Shown: piece after piece, positions 28,732 through 37,011 of the stretch
How positions within the stretch are numbered: the first letter of the stretch is position 1
Layout: each line of letters starts with the position of its first letter
Assembly: GCF_003063355.1 (NCBI RefSeq)
Contig: NZ_NESH01000003.1
Location: 186,001 to 250,000 of the forward strand
DNA: 64,000 nucleotides
Reading direction: 5' to 3'
From: Limnohabitans sp. Bal53
GTDB taxonomy: Bacteria > Pseudomonadota > Gammaproteobacteria > Burkholderiales > Burkholderiaceae_C
Position numbers and translations under genes: made by a program
Notes under the pieces: model-generated
Databases searched by the model: none
Told to the model about the DNA's origin: nothing
What the model saw: the letters and a program-made list of their open reading frames with translations, nothing else

Positions 28732-29547
28732 ATGCAGCTCATCGGCTGCGATTTCTCCAGCAGCCCCAGCAAGCGCAAACCCATTGTGCTGGCGCTGGGC
28801 CAGGCCCGGCAGAGTAGGGTGCAGCTGCAAGCCCTGCAGACCTTTGACACCTTGAACGCTTTGGGTGACTGGCTGGCTCAGCCCGCTGATTGGGTGGGTG
28901 GTTTTGACTTGCCATTTGGCTTGCCGCGAGAGTTGGTTGAGACCCTGGTCTGGCCTACCAACTGGGCCGCCTGCATGGACCATTACTGCGCCTTGGAGCG
29001 TGCCCAAATTCGCGAGCAGTTTGCAGCGTTTTGTAACGCTCGCCCCGTAGGCGGCAAGTTCGCTCACCGCGCCGCCGACCACCCCGCAGGCTCCAGCCCG
29101 TCCATGAAATGGGTCAACCCGCCCGTGGCCTACATGCTGCACACGGGCGTGCCGCTGTTGCGGCAAGCCGGTGTTCACCTGCCTGGTTTGCATGTGGGTG
29201 ACGCCCGCCGCGTGGCGCTGGAGGCCTACCCTGGCTTGCTGGCGCGTGAGGTGCTGGGCAACACCAGCTACAAAAGCGACGACAAAGCCAAACAAACCCC
29301 CGAGCGCCTGCTGGCCCGGCGCGAACTGCTGAGCGCCCTGGAGCGCGGCCAGACCCGCTTGGGCCTGCGCCTGGTGGCCAGCAACGCGCTGCTGGGGCGT
29401 CTTGCCGATGACGCCAGCGGCGATGCCCTTGACGCCACCTTGTGCCTGATGCAAGCGGCCTGGGCGCAGCAACAGCACGAGGCTGGGCACCCTCAATATG
29501 GATTGCCACCCTGTGATCCTCTGGAAGGCTGGATCGTGACGGCGTGA
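28732..29547 (+). CDS. DUF429 family protein
   Basis: 271-residue protein with the DUF429 pattern: IGCDFSSSPSKRKPIVLA at the N-terminus (an RNase H-like fold start), WVGGFDLPFGLPRELVE, MKWVNPPVAYMLHTGVPLL, and VALEAYPGLLAREVLG. Conserved acidic residues suggest a nuclease-like or nucleotide-binding fold, but function is not established. It is 4 bp after the BLUF gene, so folE-BLUF-DUF429 are likely one message. No signal peptide or membrane segment. Confidence 0.82.
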   Translation: MQLIGCDFSSSPSKRKPIVLALGQARQSRVQLQALQTFDTLNALGDWLAQPADWVGGFDLPFGLPRELVETLVWPTNWAACMDHYCALERAQIREQFAAFCNARPVGGKFAHRAADHPAGSSPSMKWVNPPVAYMLHTGVPLLRQAGVHLPGLHVGDARRVALEAYPGLLAREVLGNTSYKSDDKAKQTPERLLARRELLSALERGQTRLGLRLVASNALLGRLADDASGDALDATLCLMQAAWAQQQHEAGHPQYGLPPCDPLEGWIVTA

Positions 29548-29602
29548 TGGGCACCTTGCAGTGGTCTTATCATCCTGCACTTATCCATCTTGCCGTCACA
29601 AC

Positions 29603-30028
29603 ATGAATACCACGACCATCTTGCAGCTTGCCAAGGCCACCCAGTCTGGTTCATTGCCCTTTCCCGAGATCGTGGGCCGGTTGATTCAGGAGCAGGTCGA
29701 GTACTACCTGGTGGATTACCGGTCACAAGAGTTCAGGTTTTACGGTGTTCATGGCGGTGTCGTGACCGCACCTTTGGTCTTTGAATGCCTGCCCGATGTG
29801 CTCGACAGCTTCGACTTGCCGTCCCTCAAGCTTTCGATTCACGATAGTCAAGTCAATGGACAAAGCTTCCGTGACTTTTCTTCTCGAGCTATGCGCGCAG
29901 GTGTGCAGTCGTATTGCGCATTTCTCAGAGGTCAGCGTGTCCTGTATCTGGGGCGTCAAGGGGATCATCATGTTGAGTGGTTTCCCGGGGCGGTCCCGGT
30001 GGACCAATCTTCCTTAACGAATCGGTAA
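29603..30028 (+). CDS. DUF1398 (YbcV-like) family protein
   Basis: 141-residue small soluble protein. The pattern resembles DUF1398: LPFPEIVGRLIQEQVEYYLVD (the FP...GV/YY element), EFRFYGVHGG, FRDFSSRAMRAGVQSYC, and a closing HHVEWFPG. Function unknown. Start MNTTTILQLAKATQ at 29603 is preferred over an upstream ATG that would add 14 residues without similarity. It is 55 bp after DUF429 and 30 bp before the next gene. Assignment by motif resemblance only. Confidence 0.65.
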   Translation: MNTTTILQLAKATQSGSLPFPEIVGRLIQEQVEYYLVDYRSQEFRFYGVHGGVVTAPLVFECLPDVLDSFDLPSLKLSIHDSQVNGQSFRDFSSRAMRAGVQSYCAFLRGQRVLYLGRQGDHHVEWFPGAVPVDQSSLTNR

Positions 30029-30058
30029 GCAAGCGCATTCTTTTCTTTCTGAATTTCA

Positions 30059-30529
30059 ATGTCCTGCATCAATGAATCTGTCCGCGAAGCCGCCCGCAAT
30101 AGCGTGCTTTGCTGGCTGGCCACAGTGGATGCCCAGGCCCAGCCCAATGTCTCACCCAAAGAAGTCTGGGCCATCGCGGACGAGCAGCATGTGGTGGTGG
30201 CGAACATCGCATCACCCATGTCAGTCCGCAACATCGCGCATCAGCCGCAGGTGTGCTTGAGCTTTGTCGATGTGTTCGTGCAAAAGGGCTTCAAGCTGGT
30301 GGGCACCGCCCATGAGGTTCAAGTTGAAAACCCAGCGTTTGCCGCTTGGGCTGCCCCGCTGCTGGCCATGGTGGGGCAGCGCTTTGTCATCCACAGTGTG
30401 CTGGTCATTCGTGTCACTTCCGTGGGCGCTATCGTGGCGCCCAGCTACCGGTTTTTCCCGAATGAAACCAGCGAGGCTTCGCAAATCGAAGCGGCCATGC
30501 GCACCTACGGGGTTCGGCCCATGGCCTGA
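30059..30529 (+). CDS. Pyridoxamine 5'-phosphate oxidase-fold FMN-binding protein
   Basis: 156-residue split-barrel flavoprotein of the PNPOx-like superfamily. Typical elements are VLCWLATVDAQAQPNVSPKEVWAIAD, in which the first strand and FMN-contact region are seen, MSVRNIAHQPQVCLSFVDVFVQKGFKLVGTA, and VIRVTSV. It is too small and lacks the C-terminal part of PdxH, so it is not the vitamin B6 enzyme but an uncharacterised FMN reductase- or heme-related relative. It sits in a run of short soluble genes with no clear pathway. Confidence 0.8.
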   Translation: MSCINESVREAARNSVLCWLATVDAQAQPNVSPKEVWAIADEQHVVVANIASPMSVRNIAHQPQVCLSFVDVFVQKGFKLVGTAHEVQVENPAFAAWAAPLLAMVGQRFVIHSVLVIRVTSVGAIVAPSYRFFPNETSEASQIEAAMRTYGVRPMA

Positions 30530-30596
30530 GGCTGCATGCTGACACGTCGCCAGGGTACAAGCCGTTACGATAGCCACACCCATTCAGGAGTTGCAG

Positions 30597-30995
30597 ATGA
30601 CAACACAAGGTTTCGTGGTGACCCATGCCAAGGACGCGCAGTTTGACAAAGGGCTACGCTCTTTTTTTGAATACCGTGACTTGGGTCTCAAGCAGGCCAC
30701 GGGAGGGCGGGTGACGGCCAGCGTGATCCGGGCGGCTGGGGGACAAGATTTTTCGAGCCAAGCGCATTTTCACAAGACGCAGTTCCAACTGGTTTATGTG
30801 CTCAAGGGCTGGATCGAGTTCGAGTACGAGGGCCAGGGCGTGGTGCGATTGGAGGCGGGTTCGTGTGTGCACCAGCCGCCTGAAATTCGCCACCGCGAAC
30901 TGGGGCACAGCCACGACGTGGAGCTGCTGGAGGTGGTGTTGCCCGCCGACTTTGACACCGTGACGGTGGACGACGTGAACCCGAAAGAGGCTTGA
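30597..30995 (+). CDS. Cupin-domain protein
   Basis: 132-residue single-domain cupin. Cupin motif 1 is HFHKTQFQLVYVLKGWIEFEYEG and motif 2 follows after the GxxVHQPPEIRHREL segment. His residues in HFH and RHREL are plausible metal ligands. The substrate is unknown. Start ATG 30597 is fixed by an AGGAG at 30585-30589 with normal spacing; an in-frame TTG at 30591 would be too close to it. A TACGAT about 27 bp upstream could be its -10. The SbmA-like gene follows after 4 bp. Confidence 0.82.
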   Translation: MTTQGFVVTHAKDAQFDKGLRSFFEYRDLGLKQATGGRVTASVIRAAGGQDFSSQAHFHKTQFQLVYVLKGWIEFEYEGQGVVRLEAGSCVHQPPEIRHRELGHSHDVELLEVVLPADFDTVTVDDVNPKEA

Positions 30996-30999
30996 GCCG

Positions 31000-31956
31000 A
31001 TGTTCCGCAGCTTCTTTCTCTCTCGCCGCTGGGCCTTGTGGGCCTGGGGTGGTTTGTTGGTGTTGGTGGCGCTGGTGTTCATCACGGTGCAGCAGACGGT
31101 GCGGCTGAACACCTGGTACGGCGAGTTTTATGACCTGCTGCAAAAGCCCGAGCAGGCGGGGGGGCTGGAAAAGTTCTGGGGCTTCATGCTGCAATTTGCG
31201 TGGATCGCTTTTCCATTTATGCTGCTGCGCAGCCTGGAGACGTATCTGGCCTCGCACTACGCATTCCGTTGGCGTCAGGCCATGACCGAGGATTACCTGC
31301 CGCGCTGGCAGGGCACCGATGCCAACGTAGAGGGTGCGTCGCAGCGAATTCAGGAAGACTGCATGCGCTTTGCCCGCCAGACCGAAAACCTGGGCCTTGG
31401 GCTGGTGCGTGCGCTGCTCACGCTGGTGTCCTTCATTCCGATTTTGTGGGCCTTGTCTGCGGGCATGGCCATTGCCTGGTTGCAGTTTGAGGGTTCGCTG
31501 TTTTGGGTCGCCTTGATCACGGCTGTGGGGGGGACGGTGCTGTCGTGGTTTGTGGGCATTCGTCTGCCAGGGCTGGAGTACAACAACCAACGCACCGAAG
31601 CCGCGTTGCGCAAGGATTTGGTGTACGCCGAAGACGAACGCAATCGCATGGATTTGCCCACGGTGCTGGAGTTGTTCATGGGGGTGCGGCTGAATAATTT
31701 CCGGTTGTTCAACCATTACGCCTACTTCCATTTGTGGAGCAATTTTTACGGTCAAACGATGGTGATTTTTCCCTTTTTGCTGATGGGGCCATCTTTGTTC
31801 ACGGGTTTGATCACCTTGGGGGTGATCCAGCAGGTGAGCAACGCCTTTGGCAAAGTCAATGACGCGTTTTCTTACCTGATTGACCGTTGGACTGACATCA
31901 CGGAGCTGCGCTCGATCTACAAACGCTTGTCGGAGTTTGAAAAGGCGTTGATATAA
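31000..31956 (+). CDS. SbmA/BacA-like peptide transporter, short form
   Basis: 318-residue inner-membrane protein related to SbmA/BacA, proton-driven importers of peptides such as microcins and proline-rich antimicrobials. Strong family blocks are LNTWYGEFYDLLQ, SHYAFRWRQAMTEDYLPRWQG, VEGASQRIQEDCMRFA, RLPGLEYNNQRTEAALRKDLVYAEDE, and VSNAFGKVNDAFSYLIDRWTDITELRSIYKRL. It begins where E. coli SbmA (406 residues) is already about 85 residues in, so the first membrane helices are lacking. There is no ATPase domain. It follows the cupin gene by 4 bp. Confidence 0.85.
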   Translation: MFRSFFLSRRWALWAWGGLLVLVALVFITVQQTVRLNTWYGEFYDLLQKPEQAGGLEKFWGFMLQFAWIAFPFMLLRSLETYLASHYAFRWRQAMTEDYLPRWQGTDANVEGASQRIQEDCMRFARQTENLGLGLVRALLTLVSFIPILWALSAGMAIAWLQFEGSLFWVALITAVGGTVLSWFVGIRLPGLEYNNQRTEAALRKDLVYAEDERNRMDLPTVLELFMGVRLNNFRLFNHYAYFHLWSNFYGQTMVIFPFLLMGPSLFTGLITLGVIQQVSNAFGKVNDAFSYLIDRWTDITELRSIYKRLSEFEKALI

Positions 31957-32053
31957 AACCTCGCTTGAAAATCAATATTGAGCTATTTGGTTTAAATTTT
32001 TTGGGTGTGTGGGTACACTTGAAGACCGTTTCAACCTTTATGGCAGGTCTCAC

Positions 32054-32809
32054 ATGGAATCCGCTTCACGCTTTTTTCGCCGTACCTCCCCGGTTCAGGG
32101 TCTGCAACACGTCACGCTAATCTGTGCCGTGGGGTGTTTGCTGGCCTGGGCCACGCCTGTTGGGGCGCAAACCGGCAGGGGCGCCATCCCGCCTGCTTCG
32201 TCTGGCCCCGCAGTGGTGGTGACGCCAATTCCTGAGGCCGTGGCGCACGAGCCCCAAGCCCAAGCACAGGCCCCAACCCAAACCCCGGCTGAAGGCGGTT
32301 TGCAACTGTTTGGCGTGACCTTGAGCACGGCCACACGTGCCGACGTGCGTCAAGCCATCCGACATGAGGACTTGAAGCCCCAGCGTGAGGACGATGCCTT
32401 CCAGGAAGACATTTACGAAGCCCTCAACTGGATGCCTGGTTTGCTCCAGATGAAATTCAGTTATGCGCCACAGGGGCAAAGGCTGGCGCGGGTGGACTAC
32501 GTGTTCATGACCTTCTCTGACAACGCCCATGTGGAGGATGTGAAACTGCGCATCGAGGGCCGGTTTGGCCGCCCCCAGCGCGTGACGGGCCGCGAGCAAA
32601 GCGGACCGTATCAAGCAGTGTGGCGCTTGCCAGACCAGATGGAAATCTTCGTGGCGCGTGAATGGCCCCAAAAAACCACCCAGCTGCGTTTCACCAACCT
32701 GCCGGTTTGGGCTCAGATGCAGTCGGATTCGGTCCGAGAGGGAGGACAGGTGGTTCGGCGTGAGAAAAACCAGAACAATCAAGCTTTGCCTGTTTGGGTT
32801 TCACGCTGA
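32054..32809 (+). CDS. Exported protein of unknown function
   Basis: 251 residues. Start MESASRFFRR at 32054 gives a basic stretch and hydrophobic segment (VTLICAVGCLLAWATPVGA) with a signal-peptidase-like site VGAQT. A Pro/Ala/Gln-rich linker (residues 45-80) precedes a conserved-looking region LQLFGVTLSTATRADVRQAI...LNWMPGLLQMKFSYAPQGQRLARVDYVFMTF...LRIEGRFGRPQRVTG. I do not recognise the family. Alternation of strands and the repeated pairing of short motifs suggest a small periplasmic beta fold. It is isolated: 97 bp after the SbmA-like gene and convergent with the SulP gene. Confidence 0.75.
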   Translation: MESASRFFRRTSPVQGLQHVTLICAVGCLLAWATPVGAQTGRGAIPPASSGPAVVVTPIPEAVAHEPQAQAQAPTQTPAEGGLQLFGVTLSTATRADVRQAIRHEDLKPQREDDAFQEDIYEALNWMPGLLQMKFSYAPQGQRLARVDYVFMTFSDNAHVEDVKLRIEGRFGRPQRVTGREQSGPYQAVWRLPDQMEIFVAREWPQKTTQLRFTNLPVWAQMQSDSVREGGQVVRREKNQNNQALPVWVSR

Positions 32810-32865
32810 TGGTGGTTTTCGCAGCCCTAGAGCCTCAGCTGCACGCTCATGTGGCCTGAAAGCTC

Positions 32866-34551
32866 TCAAATGGCCGCTGCCGCGATGTCGTCCGGCAACG
32901 GCGTCAATTGCGCCAGGGCTTGCAGGGCTTCGGCATCGGTGCGATAGAGCTGCAGGCAGGGGCTCTCGGCCAACTCTCCTGCTCGGCGCAAGGTGGTTTC
33001 TACGGGCAGCTTGATCCCGCTGATGTGCAGCGTGATGCCGCGACTGCTCAGTTGGCGGTGCAGCTGCCCAAAGGTCTCCACGCCCGTCACGTCGATGCGG
33101 TTGATGGGTTGAGCGAACAGACAAACATGCAACACATCAGGGTGGCGGGCCAAGTGGTCGGTGATGGCGCGGTCAAAGTCGCTGGCGGCAGCAAAATCGA
33201 GTTCGGCGTCCATGCGCAGCGCGTACAACTGGGGGGCCAAGGGGGGCAATTTCCACAGATGCCGATCGCGCAGGCTGCCGTCAGGGTGCAGGCCTACCTC
33301 AATGATGCGCGGGTGCAAGCGGGTGTGCAAAAAGTGGCTCAGGCCCACCAGCACCCCGGTCATCACGCCCCAGTAAATGCGCGGTGCGGTCAATAAGGTC
33401 ATGGCAAAGGTGATGCCGGCCGTCATGGTCTCGATGCGACCCACGCGCCAGAGGCTCAAGAACTGGCGTGGCTGGAACAAATTGAGCACAGCCACGATCA
33501 CAGCCGCTGACATGACCGAGCGGGGCACAAATTGCAGCGCGGGCATGAGGATGAGCAAAGCCAGCAGCACAAAGCCCACCGAAGCGACTACCGCCCAGCC
33601 CGATCGCGCCCCGGCGTACAGCATGAGGGCCGAGCGTGAAAACGAAGTGCTGGTGGCAAAGCTGCCCGAAAAAGCTGACGCGATTTTGGCCAGACCTTGG
33701 CTGAAGAGCTCGGTGCTGTCGTCCCAGCGCTTACCGTCGCGCCTGCATTCGATACGGGCACTCGAAGCTGTTTCCAGAAAACTCACCAGCGCGATCACCA
33801 TGGCAGGCACCCACAGCTGGTTGAACCTGTCCAGGCCCGGCCACTCTGGCCAATAAAAATCGGGCAGGCCCGAGGGCAGCAGGCCGACCACTGCGCCATG
33901 GTCCTGGTAATCGGTGGCATAGGCGATGGCCGATGCAATGCCCATGACGATCATGATGCCGGGCCAGCGTGGCTTGAAACGACGCAGTAGCAATAGCACG
34001 GCCAAGCTGGCGAGGCCGAACAGCGCGGGCCAACTGCTCAGCCAAGTAGGCCAGGTTTGCACGTCCCAGCTCCAGGCTTTCACGCCCAGCAAGCCGGGCA
34101 CTTGCGAGGCCATGATGAGCAAGGACGCGGCCTGGGTGAAGCCCGTCATGACCGGGGCACTGACCAGGTTGATGAGCCAGCCGTAATGTCCCAAGCCCAG
34201 CAGCAGTTGAAGGGCCCCCGACAGCAGCGACAACCACACCGCCAGCGCCACCCATTCTGGCGAGCCTGGTTCGGCCATGCCCGTGAGCGAAGCACTGATC
34301 AGCACGCATGTGAGCGCAGCCGGGCCGACCGACAAGCGGTTGGCGCTGCCAAACAGCACGGCCAGCAAAGCGGGGATCAGGCAGGTGTAAAGCCCCGTGA
34401 CCAGCGGCATGCCGGCCAAGCCCGCGTAGGCTACGGCCTGCGGGATCATGACCAGCGCCACCGTCAGGCCCGCCAGCACTTCAGTGCGGGCCAAGGGGCC
34501 TGTCAAACGAGGCCAGTGGCGGAAAGTCAAAAAGCGTTGCATGTCAGGCAT
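32866..34551 (-). CDS. SulP-family inorganic anion transporter with STAS domain
   Basis: 561-residue inner-membrane anion transporter. The SulP core begins LARTEVLAGLTVALVMIPQAVAYAGLAGMPLVTGLYT and has about 11-12 hydrophobic segments, with SFSRSALMLYAGARSGWA in the conserved mid region. A C-terminal STAS domain (about residues 430-550) includes VCLFAQPINRIDVTGVETF. It probably imports sulfate, though bicarbonate or other anions are possible. It lies 23 bp after an arylsulfatase gene, which supports sulfate released from esters as the substrate. Start MPDMQRFLTF at 34551; ATG 34542 is an alternative. Confidence 0.9.
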   Translation of the reverse strand: MPDMQRFLTFRHWPRLTGPLARTEVLAGLTVALVMIPQAVAYAGLAGMPLVTGLYTCLIPALLAVLFGSANRLSVGPAALTCVLISASLTGMAEPGSPEWVALAVWLSLLSGALQLLLGLGHYGWLINLVSAPVMTGFTQAASLLIMASQVPGLLGVKAWSWDVQTWPTWLSSWPALFGLASLAVLLLLRRFKPRWPGIMIVMGIASAIAYATDYQDHGAVVGLLPSGLPDFYWPEWPGLDRFNQLWVPAMVIALVSFLETASSARIECRRDGKRWDDSTELFSQGLAKIASAFSGSFATSTSFSRSALMLYAGARSGWAVVASVGFVLLALLILMPALQFVPRSVMSAAVIVAVLNLFQPRQFLSLWRVGRIETMTAGITFAMTLLTAPRIYWGVMTGVLVGLSHFLHTRLHPRIIEVGLHPDGSLRDRHLWKLPPLAPQLYALRMDAELDFAAASDFDRAITDHLARHPDVLHVCLFAQPINRIDVTGVETFGQLHRQLSSRGITLHISGIKLPVETTLRRAGELAESPCLQLYRTDAEALQALAQLTPLPDDIAAAAI

Positions 34552-34574
34552 GCCCGATCTTAGCTGCCAAGGTT

Positions 34575-35903
34575 TCAGCGCTGAGGCATGTCTTTGACAG
34601 AGTAGCCCAGGCTGACGGTCGCGTCTTCGGGGATCGCGGGCACCGTGGCGTCCCACGCTTCCCAAGCTTGGCGCATGGCGTTCAGTCTGGCGGGCTCGCG
34701 CTGGGCCAGGTTGGCCCGCTCGCGTTCGTCGCCCGGGATGTGGAACAAATAGTCGTTGCCGTCCACTCGCAGGTATTTGTAGTCGCCCATGCGAAGGGCA
34801 CGTTGGCCCCGGTGGTTCATGCGCCAGTACAAGGAGCGCTCGAACTGGTGCTGGGCGTCGCGCAGCACAGGCAGCATGGACACACCGTCTAAGGGCAAGT
34901 CGTCCCGTGCCTTGGCCCCGGCCAGCTCCACCATGGTGGCCGACCAGTCCATGGTCATGCAGTGCTGAGTGGATGTGCCGCCCGGCGCGATGACGGCGGG
35001 CCAGTGCGCGATCCAGGGCACTCGGATGCCGCCTTCGGTCAGGTCCATTTTGCCGCCCACCAAAGGCCAGTTATCAGAAAAACGCTCGCCGCCGTTGTCG
35101 CTGGTAAAGACGATCAGGGTGTTATCAAGCTGACCTGATTTTCTCAATGCCTCCACCACCCATCCAATGCCTTCGTCCATGTGGTGGATCATGCGCTGGT
35201 AGGTGTGGATGTTGCCGCCGTGCAGGTGGAACAGGTTGTCTTTGACTTCTTGCGCCAGCGCGTGGTCCTCGCGGGTTTCCCAAGGCCAGTGTGGCGCGGT
35301 GTAGTGCAGGCTCAAAAAGAAAGGCGTGCCATGCGCAGCGCTCGGGGCCATGCGGTTCACAAAGTCCACTGCCTTGTGCGAGATCAGGTCCGTGAGGTAG
35401 CCGTCTTCGTGCTTTTCTTCTTCGTTGGTGTAGAGATCGTGCGTGCCGTTGTTGCTGGCGTGGGTGAAGTAGTCAACGCCACCCGACATGGGGCCAAAAA
35501 ATTCTTCGTAGCCCGACTTGAGGGGGCTGAAGTGCGGCGGATAGCCCAGGTGCCATTTGCCGATCAGCGCTGTGCGGTAACCGCTGGCTTTGAGCAGGGA
35601 AGGCAGCGTGGGGTGCTCTGGCGGGAGACCCAGCACGGCGCTGCCTTTGCTCTTGCTGTTGATGGGCTCATCAGCCCCGCCGCGCATGCGGTACTGGTAT
35701 CGAGCGGTCATCAGCGCAAAGCGGGTGGGTGAGCACACAGGCGAGTTGGCATAACCTTGCGTGAACTTGAGGCCGTTGGCTGCAAGTTGGTCGAGCACGG
35801 GTGAGACTTTGCCGAACTTCGCGTCGCGGCCGCCGTAGCAGCCGAGATCGGCAAAGCCGAGGTCATCGGCCACGATGAAGATGATGTTGGGGCGCTGGGT
35901 CAT
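34575..35903 (-). CDS. Cytosolic or non-exported arylsulfatase-family sulfatase
   Basis: 442-residue type I sulfatase. The formylglycine motif CSPTR (C57-R61) is the C-x-P-x-R form that needs conversion of Cys57 to formylglycine by FGE or anSME, which is not in this window. Metal ligands are in IIFIVADDLGFADLG and TSDNGGERF, and HWPAVIAP and LALMTARYQYRM fit the family. No signal peptide is visible (start MTQRPNIIF), so it may act in the cytosol. It is in a unit with the Bug receptor (19 bp upstream) and SulP (23 bp downstream). Substrate unknown; choline-sulfatase-like or aryl sulfates are possible. Confidence 0.92.
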   Translation of the reverse strand: MTQRPNIIFIVADDLGFADLGCYGGRDAKFGKVSPVLDQLAANGLKFTQGYANSPVCSPTRFALMTARYQYRMRGGADEPINSKSKGSAVLGLPPEHPTLPSLLKASGYRTALIGKWHLGYPPHFSPLKSGYEEFFGPMSGGVDYFTHASNNGTHDLYTNEEEKHEDGYLTDLISHKAVDFVNRMAPSAAHGTPFFLSLHYTAPHWPWETREDHALAQEVKDNLFHLHGGNIHTYQRMIHHMDEGIGWVVEALRKSGQLDNTLIVFTSDNGGERFSDNWPLVGGKMDLTEGGIRVPWIAHWPAVIAPGGTSTQHCMTMDWSATMVELAGAKARDDLPLDGVSMLPVLRDAQHQFERSLYWRMNHRGQRALRMGDYKYLRVDGNDYLFHIPGDERERANLAQREPARLNAMRQAWEAWDATVPAIPEDATVSLGYSVKDMPQR

Positions 35904-35922
35904 GGGAGGATGTTTGTTCGCT

Positions 35923-36897
35923 TCAGTCCAGTTGCACGCCTGTGGCCTTGATGGGTTTTTCCCAGCGGTTCAGATCGGCTTTTTGTGCAGCGGCCAATTC
36001 GGTTGAGCTGGAGCCAATGGGCTCATAACCGAGTTTGACCATTTTTTCTTTCATGGCCGGTTGGCGGGCTATCTTCATCATGGCTTTTTCCAGGCGGCTG
36101 AGCGCCTCGGCATGCAGGCCTGCCGGGCCGTACATGGCAAACCATGCGGTGGCTTCCATGTTGATGCCCGACTCTTGGAGCGTGGGCACTTCTGGCACTT
36201 GCGCATCGCGTTTTGAGCCCGTGACGGCGATGATGCGCACCTTGCCCGATCGGTGCAGTTCTGCAGTTTCCGAGACCACGTCAAACTTGTAGCCGATGTG
36301 ACCACCCAGCAAGGCGTTGTTGGCCGGAGCACCGCCTTGGAAGGGAATGTGGTTGAGCGCGATGCCTGCCGATTGCTCCAGCAAAACCCCCATGAAGTGC
36401 GGCAAGGTGCCGGCGCCGGGTGTGCCGTAGCTGGCAGAAGCCGGGTCGGATTTGGCTTTGGCCGTCATTTCGGTCACGTTTTTCACGTTGCTGGCGGGAC
36501 CGGACACCACGCCAAACTGAAAGCGTGCAATTTGCGAAATGGGTGTGAAGTCTTTCACCGCGTCGTAGTCGAGTTTCTTGTAAACGTGTGGAAACAGCAC
36601 CATGGGACCGCTGGGCAAAATGATCACGGTCTGGCCATCGGGTTTGGCCGCTTTGGTCATGTTCAGGGCGATGCGCCCGCCTGCGCCGGGTTTGTTGTCC
36701 ACCACGATGGTGCCAAAGTCGTCGCGCAGTGCATTGGCCACCATGCGGGCCAGCACATCGGCCGAGCCGCCCGGCGGAAAGCCGACCAAGATTTTGAGTG
36801 GGGGCTTTTCTTGGGCCTGCAGGCTGGGTGTGAGCACGGCCAGGGACAGGGCAGCCAAGCCCAGAGTTCGACGAGTCAGTCGGCTGATGTGATGCAT
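35923..36897 (-). CDS. Bug/TctC-type tripartite tricarboxylate transporter receptor
   Basis: 324-residue periplasmic solute receptor of the Bug family, expanded in Comamonadaceae and Bordetella. A signal peptide (RRTLGLAALSLAVLTPSLQAQ) is followed by the hallmark ILVGFPPGGSADVLARMVA and NKPGAGGRIALNMTKAAKPDG. The start MHHISRLTRR at 36897 has a GGAG SD 8 bp upstream. No TctA/TctB membrane genes lie beside it; orphan Bugs are common. Its place in an operon with a sulfatase and SulP suggests that the ligand is a sulfated organic compound, an inference from context only. It is divergent from marR. Confidence 0.9.
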   Translation of the reverse strand: MHHISRLTRRTLGLAALSLAVLTPSLQAQEKPPLKILVGFPPGGSADVLARMVANALRDDFGTIVVDNKPGAGGRIALNMTKAAKPDGQTVIILPSGPMVLFPHVYKKLDYDAVKDFTPISQIARFQFGVVSGPASNVKNVTEMTAKAKSDPASASYGTPGAGTLPHFMGVLLEQSAGIALNHIPFQGGAPANNALLGGHIGYKFDVVSETAELHRSGKVRIIAVTGSKRDAQVPEVPTLQESGINMEATAWFAMYGPAGLHAEALSRLEKAMMKIARQPAMKEKMVKLGYEPIGSSSTELAAAQKADLNRWEKPIKATGVQLD

Positions 36898-36975
36898 GTT
36901 TGTCTCCAGATGGGTGGCACAAAAGTCCCGGGTTTTCGGTCTTTGTGAAGCCACAATGTAGGGCCTGCCATGACA

Positions 36976-36990
36976 ATTGTTCTAATCAAT
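36976..36990. promoter_or_regulatory. Candidate MarR operator and marR -10 in the divergent interval
   Basis: Imperfect 15-bp palindrome ATTG-N7-CAAT (ATTGTTCTAATCAAT) in the space between the Bug receptor and marR. It contains TCTAAT (36981-36986), a 5-of-6 match to the -10 consensus for marR. A MarR dimer bound here would cover its own promoter and could affect the divergent one. Its position argues for the later marR start at 37012. Confidence 0.45.
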
Positions 36991-37011
36991 CATCCCCCCC
37001 GGAAAACCCTG

